DNA from: a virus
Strand: one strand, 5' to 3'
IMG/VR virus record: IMGVR_UViG_3300048833_000186
Span: 1 to 41,647 of that record
DNA length: 41,647 nucleotides
Part shown: in pieces, positions 7,809 to 13,664 of the stretch
How positions within the stretch are numbered: position 1 is the stretch's first letter
How the letters are laid out: each line of letters begins with the position of its first letter
Notes under the pieces: model-generated
What the model was told of the DNA's origin: nothing
Databases searched by the model: none
Seen by the model: the letters and a program-made list of their open reading frames with translations, nothing else
Position numbers and translations under genes: made by a program

Positions 7809-8248
7809 TGGTTGGCCCCCGTGGAGGCGGCGCAGGTACTCAGTTTCTTGCCACGCTGCACGACGGCATTGCTGCCTGATGCACTCTGGGCATTGGGGGT
7901 ATCGAACTTCTTGCACCAGCCACCGGCCTGAGAGCCCAGTTCATAGGCGACGCGGGCCAATGCTTCGAACTGGCGAAAGCTTTGGAATGCATGCAGCAGC
8001 TTCGCTACCTGCATGTATTGCTTGAGCGCATCCACTTCCCACTTCAACTGCTTCACCCATCGCTGCTGATGGGAGCGGTCCTGCCAGGCGCGATTGGAAA
8101 GGTTGTAAACCTTCATGGCCTGAGTCCGCAGATCACTGCCAATCTTGTGGCGGTGGTACTGCGGAAACGACCTGACGGCGTTCTCAATATCAACGAGAAG
8201 CCGTTCGGCCGTCTTGACGATAGGTGGCAGCTGGAAGCGTGAGGGCAT
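7805..8248 (-). CDS. avd: Avd-like DGR accessory variability determinant
   Basis: This 147-residue protein is predicted almost wholly helical and basic over its first 110 residues. Segments such as PPIVKTAERLLVDIENAV, HRHKIGSDLRTQAMKVYNL and VDALKQYMQVAKLLHAF match the four-helix bundle of the Avd/23S-IVP protein family. Avd binds the DGR reverse transcriptase and TR RNA and is needed for cDNA priming in the Bordetella phage system. The C-terminal 35 residues are low in complexity. It lies between the first target gene and the RT, the usual place, and its stop overlaps the RT frame's ATG. No clear ribosome site precedes it. Confidence 0.88.
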   Translation of the reverse strand: MPSRFQLPPIVKTAERLLVDIENAVRSFPQYHRHKIGSDLRTQAMKVYNLSNRAWQDRSHQQRWVKQLKWEVDALKQYMQVAKLLHAFQSFRQFEALARVAYELGSQAGGWCKKFDTPNAQSASGSNAVVQRGKKLSTCAASTGANQ

Positions 8249-8271
8249 GATGAGATCAGCAGAGAGTCAAA

Positions 8272-8694
8272 TTACTGACTGGCACGACGCACGGCCAACG
8301 CGAACCCGACGCTGCGGTGGTAGCTGCTGACGAGGCCGCCGTCGAAACCGACGTACCACGCGGACGCCGAAGACCAGGCAGCCGGCGTCTTCGACCAGTA
8401 CCAATCGCTCTGGATGTTGGTGAAGAAGTCGGTGTTGATGGCCGGTTGGTAGCGCGTGCGATCGATGAGCAACTGCAGCTCTTCGATGGTGGGCAGATCC
8501 CAGTCGGTTTTGCCCAGCAGGTCGAGTGCGCTGGCACGCGCCTGCAGGTCTTCCTGGGACTCTTCTTCTTCGTTGATCTGGGTGGCGGTGAACTGCAGGC
8601 CAAGGCCCGCGACTTCAACGGCAACCCACTCGGTGGCGTCATTCGGCAAGGGCTGGCCGTCTGCGCCGATTTTGATAAGGGTGATGGGTGACAT
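8272..8694 (-). CDS. DGR target protein 1, DUF1566/C-type-lectin-like
   Basis: This 140-residue protein ends in the variable repeat. The C-terminal 80 residues have the DUF1566/Lcl pattern: DWDLPTIEELQLLID, a WYWSKTPAAWSSASAW segment and the closing GFALAVRRASQ. DGR targets display the variable residues on a lectin-like fold that binds diverse ligands. The variable positions here read Y, G, D, G, L, S, S, Y, S, V. I chose the ATG at 8694 because AGGAG lies seven bases upstream. No signal peptide or tail-attachment domain is visible, so location and partner are unknown. Confidence 0.9.
   Translation of the reverse strand: MSPITLIKIGADGQPLPNDATEWVAVEVAGLGLQFTATQINEEEESQEDLQARASALDLLGKTDWDLPTIEELQLLIDRTRYQPAINTDFFTNIQSDWYWSKTPAAWSSASAWYVGFDGGLVSSYHRSVGFALAVRRASQ
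8278..8384 (-). repeat. DGR variable repeat 1 (VR1), 107 bp
   Basis: This segment matches the TR over its whole length except for 14 substitutions and a three-base (one-codon) deletion within the TR's triple AAC run. On the coding strand all 14 substitutions sit where the TR has adenine, for example AAC to TAC, GGC, CTC, AGC and GTC, or AAT to GGT. No non-adenine TR base is changed. The shared 5' and 3' flanks (29 and 30 bases) are perfect. Confidence 0.96.
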
Positions 8695-8727
8695 GGTGAT
8701 GCTCCTGTTGGTGATCAAAGAGGCCAA

Positions 8728-9300
8728 TTACTGACTGGCACGACGCACGGCCAACGCGAACCCGTCGTTGTCGCGGGGGCCGTCGTAGACGCTGCCGAGG
8801 CCGAAATAGACGCTCCACGCGGACGCCGAAGACCAGGCAGCCGGTGTGCTGGTCCAGTGCCAACGCGGCTTCACGTGCGGGAAGAGATTCGTATCGATCG
8901 CCGGTTCGTGACGCGTGTCGTCGACCAGTGCAGCGAGTTCGGTGCGGGTGGGCAAACGCCAGTCGTCGTAGCCCAGCAGTCGCAGCTGCTTGCAGCGTTC
9001 GATGCAGTGTTCCTGGGTGATGCCGTCGTTTTCGTCGGCAGGGTCGCCAAGGGATGCAACGGACCACATGAGGCCGGTGCTGTGATCGATGACGGCATGA
9101 TGATCGGTGCGATCGCTGTCGGAGGGCAGGTGCAGGCCTTCGGCAGTGACCTTGGTGAAGCCGCTGGCCACGGCGTTGCCGACCTTGGTTGCGGTGAAGT
9201 CGATGGTCGGTTCGGGCAGAGCCTTGCTGATGCTGGCGGGCAGGCTGGCTAGTTGCGTTGCGAGCAAGTTGCCTGCCACATGGATGGTGATGTGGGTCAT
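8728..9300 (-). CDS. DGR target protein 2, DUF1566 domain
   Basis: This 190-residue protein has a DUF1566 domain from about residue 60: HAVIDHSTGLMWSVAS, YDDWRLPTRTELAALVDD, IDTNLFPHV, WHWTSTPAAWSSASAW, then the variable segment and GFALAVRRASQ. The lectin-like fold would present the variable residues S, Y, G, L, S, Y, D, G, P, D, N and D. AGGAG precedes the ATG at 9300 with good spacing. The N-terminal 55 residues are not recognised and lack a signal peptide. It is a paralogue of the shorter target next to it. Two targets beside one TR mean one template can diversify both. Confidence 0.92.
   Translation of the reverse strand: MTHITIHVAGNLLATQLASLPASISKALPEPTIDFTATKVGNAVASGFTKVTAEGLHLPSDSDRTDHHAVIDHSTGLMWSVASLGDPADENDGITQEHCIERCKQLRLLGYDDWRLPTRTELAALVDDTRHEPAIDTNLFPHVKPRWHWTSTPAAWSSASAWSVYFGLGSVYDGPRDNDGFALAVRRASQ
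8734..8843 (-). repeat. DGR variable repeat 2 (VR2), 110 bp
   Basis: It has the same length as the TR with 14 substitutions, all at TR adenines on the coding strand (for example AAC to AGC, CTC, TAC, GAC and GGC; AAT to TAT; CAC to CCC). One AAC of the final triple is unchanged. It differs from VR1 at most variable positions, so the two genes were mutated in separate events. Confidence 0.96.
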
Positions 9301-9326
9301 GGTGGTTCTCCTGGTGTGGTGCGGGG

Positions 9327-9698
9327 TTATTCGTCGGAGTCGTCGTCGATTTCGTCGGCGGCGTGGACGGGGAGAGCGCGGCGTTGTGTTGCGGATTTGA
9401 ACTGGCCGCGGTTGCTGCTGTTGATGGTGAAGGTGTCGCGATAGTCGCCATTGAGCGGGCGCGAGGTTTCGTGTGCGTCGAGCTTCTGCACCTTGCCGCC
9501 GTTTGCTTCGAATGCAGCGATGTCTGCAGCGATCCTTTCGCTTTCCAGGCGCTTAGCGGCCATGTACGCGCCGCCGTGTGCATTCGCGGCTGTGAGTCGT
9601 TGCGTGTTGATCGCCTTGGTGACCAGCACCGCGGTGTGCGTCGCCTTCACTTCACGGGTTGGTTTGCCCATGGCGGCGCGTTTTGCTTTGGCCGTCAT
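9327..9698 (-). CDS. hypothetical basic protein upstream of the DGR
   Basis: The product is 123 residues starting MTAKAKRAAMGK; the ATG overlaps the upstream stop (ATGA at 9695-9698). The N terminus is rich in Lys and Arg and the C terminus is acidic (DEIDDDSDE). The middle looks helical (AKRLESERIAADIAAFEANGG). No family is recognised. It lies 26 bases before the second DGR target gene, in the same transcript. Confidence 0.65.
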   Translation of the reverse strand: MTAKAKRAAMGKPTREVKATHTAVLVTKAINTQRLTAANAHGGAYMAAKRLESERIAADIAAFEANGGKVQKLDAHETSRPLNGDYRDTFTINSSNRGQFKSATQRRALPVHAADEIDDDSDE

Positions 9699-10213
9699 GC
9701 GTCGCACCCTGGGCCGCGCTCGCCCACGCTGCCGGGCTTGGTGAAGCGCATGAAGTGGACCCAGCCTCGGTCGGGGCAGTGGAAGCCCCAGTCGCGGACG
9801 CGAGGGCCGGTGATGAAGAGGGTCCAGCAGGGGTCTTTACCTTGGCGTGGATCGTCCTCGGTATTGAATAGCTCTATGCGGTGTGCACGGCTTGGCAAGC
9901 TGATTTTGAGGCTGCCAGCTTCACGGATAGTGCGACGGTGAATTCCGCCGGCATCAATGGTGCATTCGATGTATTCGCCGCGCAGCAGCAGGCTTGCCCA
10001 CGCCCAGGGGTGGTCGTGTAGGGCGCGGTCGTCGTCGTCGCGCAGAAAGTGGTGCAGGTAGACGTTGCACACCGGGTTGCGTGGCAGCAGATACCAGCGG
10101 CGAAGGTACGCGCCTTGTGGATCTTCGGCACCCACGACGAAATTGGGTGGACGTTTGGCGGCGACGCGCTGCACGAGTTGGGTGAAGATGAAGTTGGCGA
10201 AAGTGCGGCTCAC
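9695..10213 (-). CDS. cupin-like phage protein
   Basis: This 172-residue protein has a cupin-type beta-barrel signature: YLHHFLRDDDDRALHDHPWAW, then LLLRGEYIECTID, and a later RAHRIELF. The histidines in LHDHPW and AHRIE could form a metal site. Similar 'WYLLPRN ... HHFLR ... HDHPW' proteins are common in phages, with no proven activity. It is translationally coupled on both sides by four-base overlaps. Confidence 0.65.
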   Translation of the reverse strand: MSRTFANFIFTQLVQRVAAKRPPNFVVGAEDPQGAYLRRWYLLPRNPVCNVYLHHFLRDDDDRALHDHPWAWASLLLRGEYIECTIDAGGIHRRTIREAGSLKISLPSRAHRIELFNTEDDPRQGKDPCWTLFITGPRVRDWGFHCPDRGWVHFMRFTKPGSVGERGPGCDA

Positions 10214-10488
10214 TTGCTGTCCGCCTTTGCCAGTTCATTGGCTTCGCGCACGCCTGCATCGGTCAACGTAATGCAGGTGGGAAATTCTGGCGTGTCGTAC
10301 GCAACCAGTCCGGCGTTTTCCAGCCGGTTGAGCGTGCGGATGGTGAATGCCTGGTACAGCACGGGGCCGCTGGTGCGGATGGGTGCGCCGGTCGCGATGT
10401 AGCCGCCGCAGGCACGACGCAGGCTGCGTGAGGGTGTGCGGTACGCGGCGAGCAACGCGTCGCGCATCTTGGGTTGCAGTTCTGGCAT
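10210..10488 (-). CDS. hypothetical protein, possible winged-helix
   Basis: This 92-residue protein starts MPELQPKMRDALLAAY. The stretch FTIRTLNRLENAGLVAYD followed by CITLTDAGVREANEL resembles the recognition helix and wing of winged-helix DNA-binding proteins (a 'leaf-turn' LTDAG). A nucleic-acid role in the early operon is plausible but unproven. Confidence 0.6.
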   Translation of the reverse strand: MPELQPKMRDALLAAYRTPSRSLRRACGGYIATGAPIRTSGPVLYQAFTIRTLNRLENAGLVAYDTPEFPTCITLTDAGVREANELAKADSK

Positions 10489-10489
10489 T

Positions 10490-10660
10490 TCAGGCTCCGG
10501 GAACGCTGGCTGCGGCCAGCACGAGAAGGGACAGCAACACGACGGCCGCCCAGCCGAGAGCGGCAGGCAGCGGGTTGCGTTTGCGGGGAGTGCGACGGCC
10601 GGGCGTGGTGGCGTGGATGCTTTCCATCACGCCCTGGCTGAGCATGTGATCGACGCTCAT
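10490..10660 (-). CDS. small single-pass membrane protein
   Basis: The product is 56 residues starting MSVDHMLSQG; the ATG overlaps the stop of the 30-residue gene upstream. A basic stretch (GRRTPRKRN) is followed by one C-terminal hydrophobic helix (AALGWAAVVLLSLLVLAAASV). The expected topology is N-in with a C-terminal anchor. Function is unknown. Confidence 0.55.
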   Translation of the reverse strand: MSVDHMLSQGVMESIHATTPGRRTPRKRNPLPAALGWAAVVLLSLLVLAAASVPGA

Positions 10661-10749
10661 GCGAACGTCTCCATGACCAGCATCGGGATGTGGATCAGCC
10701 ACATGTAGGCGTCGAAACAGATCAGCACGATCAGCGCGGCGGTATTCAT
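10657..10749 (-). CDS. 30-residue hydrophobic peptide
   Basis: A frame of 30 codons begins MNTAALIVLICFDAYMW and ends METFA. Its ATG (10747-10749) overlaps the upstream stop and its TGA overlaps the downstream ATG, both as ATGA, which is why I accept it. It is nearly all hydrophobic and would form one membrane helix. It may work with the next membrane protein. Confidence 0.5.
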   Translation of the reverse strand: MNTAALIVLICFDAYMWLIHIPMLVMETFA

Positions 10750-11033
10750 GCGGTCACCTTGTTTGCAAGGCGAAGTGCGGCGCGGTGGGTACGGCGTAGC
10801 TCGCGGCGCAACTCGCACGCGATCAGGTAGAACTCGCCGGCGATGGGCGTTGCGAACATCGATGCGGTCGGCTCGACCTCTTGCTGCAGGCGTTCCACCA
10901 ATTGCCGGCGTAGCGTCAGCGCGTAGTTCTTCTGCGTGCTGCTGATGTCGGTCCTGGCCATGGCATCAGCACCGCGATACAGCCACGGCGATTGCAGGCG
11001 CTTTGTGAGGTAGGAGCGCATGGAAGCGTTCAT
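10746..11033 (-). CDS. hypothetical early protein
   Basis: The product is 95 residues starting MNASMRSYLTKRL. The ATG at 11033 overlaps the preceding stop (ATGA), so the longer frame to 11255 is not used. It is helical and basic (LRRQLVERLQQEVE, ELRRELRRTHRAALRLANK). No family is recognised. Confidence 0.6.
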   Translation of the reverse strand: MNASMRSYLTKRLQSPWLYRGADAMARTDISSTQKNYALTLRRQLVERLQQEVEPTASMFATPIAGEFYLIACELRRELRRTHRAALRLANKVTA

Positions 11034-11260
11034 GCCGGCACCGCCCGCGGGTGGATGTCGTCGTTGCAGTGCTGGACGTCGCCTTCGATGAAGGGTTCCA
11101 CCTTGCCGGTGGCGGTGAGGATGGCCTGCGCGAATGCGGCCATTTCCTCGCGTGTGCCCACCAGGTTGGGCGCGTGCATGCCGAAGGCGATGTGGATGCG
11201 GCCGTGCAGGCCGACATGCACCGCCGGCACCACGACCAGGCTGGCTTGGTTGCACATCAT
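11030..11260 (-). CDS. hypothetical early protein
   Basis: The product is 76 residues starting MMCNQASLVVVPAVHVG. The ATG at 11260 overlaps the preceding stop. It has a beta-rich first half and a helix EEMAAFAQAILTATGK. Function is unknown; it is part of the tightly coupled early left transcript. Confidence 0.55.
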   Translation of the reverse strand: MMCNQASLVVVPAVHVGLHGRIHIAFGMHAPNLVGTREEMAAFAQAILTATGKVEPFIEGDVQHCNDDIHPRAVPA

Positions 11261-11469
11261 CCGCGCACCGCGCCGCACACGGGCGCCTTGGTGTTGTGGT
11301 AGTTGGCGAGCTCGATGGCGCGTAGGGGAACTACCCACACGGCGAGTAGGGCAATGCCTACCCACGAGAGGGTGAGCCAGTGCCGGCGCAGCCAATGGCG
11401 CGCAGCGTGGGCATCGCACTCGATGCGGCGGCGCAGGGAAAGAAGGGCGGGGTGCTGGGCGGTAGCCAT
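11257..11469 (-). CDS. small membrane protein
   Basis: The product is 70 residues starting MATAQHPALLSLRRR. One hydrophobic helix (LTLSWVGIALLAVWVVPL, about 31-48) follows an Arg/His-rich N terminus, so an N-in single-pass protein is expected. The start overlaps the previous stop by one base (TGATG). No family is recognised. Confidence 0.55.
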   Translation of the reverse strand: MATAQHPALLSLRRRIECDAHAARHWLRRHWLTLSWVGIALLAVWVVPLRAIELANYHNTKAPVCGAVRG

Positions 11470-11714
11470 CAGCGTGCCTCCCATGCCAGTTCGTCGCTGC
11501 GTGCTTCGGTGCGCTTTTCCTTGACCTTCAGCAGGCGCGCACGGCGCTTGTGGTCCTGGAAGTGTTCACCGCCGGCGCTGCAGCGCAGTTCCTTGGCGTG
11601 CTGGTGGTCTGCGCGGCTGGCAGCGCGCATGCAGCGCATGGCGGCGGGCGGCAGGGTGGCGTAGGGCTGTGCGGTGCTGGTGTCGCTGTCCAGGTGAGCG
11701 ATGGCGTCGAACAT
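11469..11714 (-). CDS. first gene of the early left operon, hypothetical
   Basis: The product is 81 residues starting MFDAIAHLDSDTST. A strong ribosome site (GGAGAGG) lies seven bases before the ATG. This is the first gene behind the operator-controlled left promoter, with a leader of about 140 bases. The C-terminal half is basic and helical (CSAGGEHFQDHKRRARLLKV). No family is recognised. Confidence 0.6.
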   Translation of the reverse strand: MFDAIAHLDSDTSTAQPYATLPPAAMRCMRAASRADHQHAKELRCSAGGEHFQDHKRRARLLKVKEKRTEARSDELAWEAR

Positions 11715-11742
11715 GGCGGCCTCTCCGGTGTGGAAAGGGCGG

Positions 11743-11788
11743 CCCGCAGGCTGGGCGGAGAGGGGATCTGGTGCGCCGAGCCTGCGGG
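11743..11788. promoter_or_regulatory. hairpin in the left-operon leader
   Basis: CCCGCAGGCT (11743-11752) and AGCCTGCGGG (11779-11788) form a perfect 10-bp stem with a 26-base loop in the untranslated leader between the left promoter and its first gene. On the plus strand the stem is followed by TTTT, so it could stop transcription coming from the other side. On the minus strand it could be an antitermination or stability element. The role is inferred. Confidence 0.45.
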
Positions 11789-11863
11789 TTTTGCCGTCGG
11801 AAGGCCGAGGGGAGGCGGCGTTTCCGGTGGTGCCCTGTCTGGTCGGGTGACCGGACGGGGGTC

Positions 11864-11892
11864 AAATTAGGCCCACCTAACTCCAATGTCAA
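11864..11892 (-). promoter_or_regulatory. early left promoter (PL-like)
   Basis: On the minus strand TTGACA (11892-11887), a 17-base spacer and TAATTT (11869-11864) form a near-consensus sigma-70 promoter. One operator palindrome covers the spacer and -10, and a second abuts the -35, so repressor binding would block it. It drives the leftward operon including the DGR and int. Confidence 0.8.
11867..11880. promoter_or_regulatory. operator OL1, TTAGG-N4-CCTAA
   Basis: The site is a perfect 14-bp palindrome (TTAGGCCCACCTAA) within the left promoter's spacer and -10. It shares its half-sites with four other operators at the switch. Confidence 0.8.
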
Positions 11893-11905
11893 TAGGCGTG
11901 CCTAA
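11892..11905. promoter_or_regulatory. operator OL2
   Basis: The site is ATAGGCGTGCCTAA, one mismatch from TTAGG-N4-CCTAA. Its centre is 25 bp from that of OL1, the same helical spacing as at the right operators, and it touches the -35 of the left promoter. Confidence 0.75.
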
Positions 11906-11923
11906 GTATTTTTGCAAAACATG

Positions 11924-11947
11924 AAAAAGGGGCCGGTTTACGGCCCC
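11924..11947 (-). terminator. rho-independent terminator of the repressor/moron transcript
   Basis: On the minus strand GGGGCCG and CGGCCCC (11947-11929) form a 7-bp stem with a five-base loop, followed by five T. It ends the leftward transcript from the repressor and the secreted protein, just before the left promoter region. Confidence 0.85.
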
Positions 11948-11974
11948 AAGGGACAGAAATCTATAGGCGAACAG

Positions 11975-12349
11975 CTATTGCGGGCGTGGCTGGCACAGAT
12001 GCGCCCAAAGCATCAGGTATTCCGGGCGGGCTGCAGCTGATTCGCCTTCGGTGATGGCGCTTCCTGGGGAGGCAAAGAACTTCTGGAACCCAACATAGGC
12101 GCCATAGGAATTCTTTGCGTTGTACTCACCGCAGACGGTCACGCTCTTGCCGTTTCGCACGACAACAACGTCACGGAATTGAACGCTGGCGGGATCTTTA
12201 AGGTCACGAGCTACTCGCACTTTCGATGATTCGATTAGTGCGCCGTCTTCCGGGTTCGCCGCATCAGATGCCGATGGTTCCTGCGCGAGGGCGTTAGTGG
12301 CCAGAGCAGCGAGTAGCATGACCGAGGCAGTCCGTAATCTATTTGGCAT
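11975..12349 (-). CDS. secreted protein, probable lysogenic-conversion moron
   Basis: This 124-residue protein has an N-terminal signal peptide (MPNRLRTASVMLLAALATNALA), with cleavage expected after ALA, so the mature protein should be periplasmic. The core VARDLKDPASVQFRDV, with CGEYNAKNSYGAYVGF, resembles small exported proteins common in proteobacterial genomes and prophages. Two Cys (CGEY and LCQ) could form a disulfide. It lies behind the repressor in the same direction and before a terminator, so it is probably expressed in the lysogen. No function is known. Confidence 0.7.
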   Translation of the reverse strand: MPNRLRTASVMLLAALATNALAQEPSASDAANPEDGALIESSKVRVARDLKDPASVQFRDVVVVRNGKSVTVCGEYNAKNSYGAYVGFQKFFASPGSAITEGESAAARPEYLMLWAHLCQPRPQ

Positions 12350-12371
12350 GGTCTTAGTCCTTTAGTTGATT

Positions 12372-13055
12372 TCAGCCTTCCCGGTAAAGGAACTGGCCAC
12401 GGATAACGATCAAATCAATCTGGTCAGCTGGTACGCGTTCGTCTGGATATTTCAGTTTGTCCGGGCTCAAAGATTCTAGGGTCCAGCTCGCGTCGATACC
12501 AAGCCGAATGCGCCTAATTTTTGGCCCAGCAGGGTGATCTACCATGAACAGTGCGCCAGAAATTGGCTTTGTCTTAGTGCGGTCGAAAATTACTGTGTCG
12601 CCTTGCACGATGTAGTCCGCCATGGAGTCGTCTATGGCTTGTACGCCGAACAATTGATCTGCTGTAACGCCCCGTTTCGTGAACCAGTTTGCATCCTTGA
12701 CAAGCGACTTCCCGTTGCTCATTTCCTTGCTCCATTCCCCAAAGGACCATGGAGCATCAAGTATCACAATCTCAAAGTGTGAGCCATATCCCATTTGAGC
12801 CTCGGCAACGCCAAGCTGCACAGCTTTGGGCGGCCGCATCGGGAGCTTGCCCGTTCTAAGCCATTCTGGCGTGACGCCGAGGTAGGCGGCGACCGGCAAC
12901 AAAGCTTTGGTGAGGGTCTTGGTGCGGCCATTGAACCAGTCGGTGACGGACGGCGCCTTGACTCCGGCCACCCGTGCGAGATCGGCACTTGAGGGCTTCT
13001 CACCAGGCATTTCGGCTATGGCCTGGTTAAGGCGACGGGCGAGGGATGAGGGCAT
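12372..13055 (-). CDS. CI/LexA-type phage repressor with S24 peptidase fold
   Basis: This 227-residue protein has an N-terminal HTH (SSADLARVAGVKAPSVTDWFNG, about 22-43) that would bind the TTAGG-N4-CCTAA operators. The C-terminal S24/LexA domain contains VQAIDDSMADYIVQGDTVIF with the nucleophilic Ser in DDSM. The expected catalytic Lys region reads PKIRRIRL; whether the Lys is in place or replaced by Arg is unclear, so RecA-stimulated self-cleavage is likely but not certain. AGGA lies seven bases before the ATG and overlaps an operator, which suggests autoregulation. The gene diverges from cro. Confidence 0.9.
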   Translation of the reverse strand: MPSSLARRLNQAIAEMPGEKPSSADLARVAGVKAPSVTDWFNGRTKTLTKALLPVAAYLGVTPEWLRTGKLPMRPPKAVQLGVAEAQMGYGSHFEIVILDAPWSFGEWSKEMSNGKSLVKDANWFTKRGVTADQLFGVQAIDDSMADYIVQGDTVIFDRTKTKPISGALFMVDHPAGPKIRRIRLGIDASWTLESLSPDKLKYPDERVPADQIDLIVIRGQFLYREG

Positions 13056-13068
13056 TAGGCAATCCTAA
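13055..13068. promoter_or_regulatory. operator OR, repressor-proximal
   Basis: TTAGGCAATCCTAA is a perfect TTAGG-N4-CCTAA palindrome. It overlaps the first base of the repressor start codon and its ribosome site, so binding here should shut down repressor synthesis. Confidence 0.78.
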
Positions 13069-13079
13069 TTGCTATCGAA

Positions 13080-13093
13080 TTAGGCGTACCTAT
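13080..13093. promoter_or_regulatory. operator OR, middle
   Basis: TTAGGCGTACCTAT is one mismatch from the consensus, with its centre 25 bp from the repressor-proximal operator. It ends on the first base of the right promoter -35. Confidence 0.78.
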
Positions 13094-13120
13094 TGACACT
13101 AAGTAAGGTCTGCCTAATAC
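13093..13120 (+). promoter_or_regulatory. early right promoter (PR-like)
   Basis: TTGACA (13093-13098), a 16-base spacer and TAATAC (13115-13120) give a strong sigma-70 promoter. Transcription should begin near 13127, only a few bases before the cro-like ATG at 13130. An operator covers the spacer and -10. Confidence 0.82.
13104..13117. promoter_or_regulatory. operator OR, cro-proximal
   Basis: TAAGGTCTGCCTAA has one mismatch to TTAGG-N4-CCTAA and its centre is 24 bp from the middle operator. It covers the -10 of the right promoter, so occupation blocks early right transcription. Confidence 0.75.
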
Positions 13121-13129
13121 TCTGCGGCC

Positions 13130-13324
13130 ATGACTGATACCGAAATCATTGATGCGCTGGGTGGAACCGCTGAGGTTGCCCGGATTTGCAACGTGCGGCC
13201 GCCTAGCGTGAGCGAGTGGCGAAAGAACGGGATACCTCCCGCACGGCGTCAGTTTTTGATGCTGTTTAAGCCGCATGCCTTTGGCATAGAGCAGCCCAGC
13301 GAACAGCTGGCAAAGGTGGGCTGA
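13130..13324 (+). CDS. Cro-like regulator (YdaS/Cro family)
   Basis: This 64-residue protein has the Cro/YdaS HTH: IIDALGGTAEVARICNVRPPSVSEWRKNGIP, with the recognition helix around RPPSVSEWRK. It is the first rightward gene and lies opposite the repressor, as lambda cro does. No ribosome site precedes the ATG, and the promoter predicts a leader of about three bases, so the mRNA may be leaderless. It would compete for the switch operators. Confidence 0.85.
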   Translation: MTDTEIIDALGGTAEVARICNVRPPSVSEWRKNGIPPARRQFLMLFKPHAFGIEQPSEQLAKVG

Positions 13325-13325
13325 C

Positions 13326-13664
13326 ATGCGAAAGCTCAGCCAACTGCAGGTCTTGGAGATGGTGCTCAACAACTGGCACCGGAAGGAATATCCCGCCGGC
13401 AGCTTCGGGCCGTCAGTACGGGGCACGGCTTGGTTTCTCTGGGTGATTGTTCTGGCCGCCCTGGTCTTGGGTGCGCTGGCTGTGATCGTGCAGCTGTATC
13501 CCAAGCCGGAAGAACACTGCGACCACCGCGCCAGGACCGGTACGGATGTTGAATGCACGCAAGACGTGCAGGCGGAGGCGGGTAGGGAAGGGCAGGACGT
13601 TGTGCATGGGCGCAGTCTCGATGCTTTGCGTCATCGCGAATACGTTCACGGAGACCGCCCGTGA
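13326..13664 (+). CDS. small membrane protein in the early right operon
   Basis: The product is 112 residues with one membrane helix (AWFLWVIVLAALVLGALAVI, about 35-54). A charged C-terminal tail of about 55 residues follows, which should lie outside. It begins two bases after cro stops. No family is recognised. Confidence 0.55.
   Translation: MRKLSQLQVLEMVLNNWHRKEYPAGSFGPSVRGTAWFLWVIVLAALVLGALAVIVQLYPKPEEHCDHRARTGTDVECTQDVQAEAGREGQDVVHGRSLDALRHREYVHGDRP

Noticed and set aside
7809-7916. N-terminal extension of the reverse-transcriptase frame to 7916
   Set aside because: It lies wholly inside avd in another frame; the ATG at 7808 coupled to the avd stop, or the GTG at 7625, are better starts.
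9327-9698. A third DGR target or variable repeat upstream of target 2
   Set aside because: The protein has no DUF1566 domain and the DNA shows no match to the TR.
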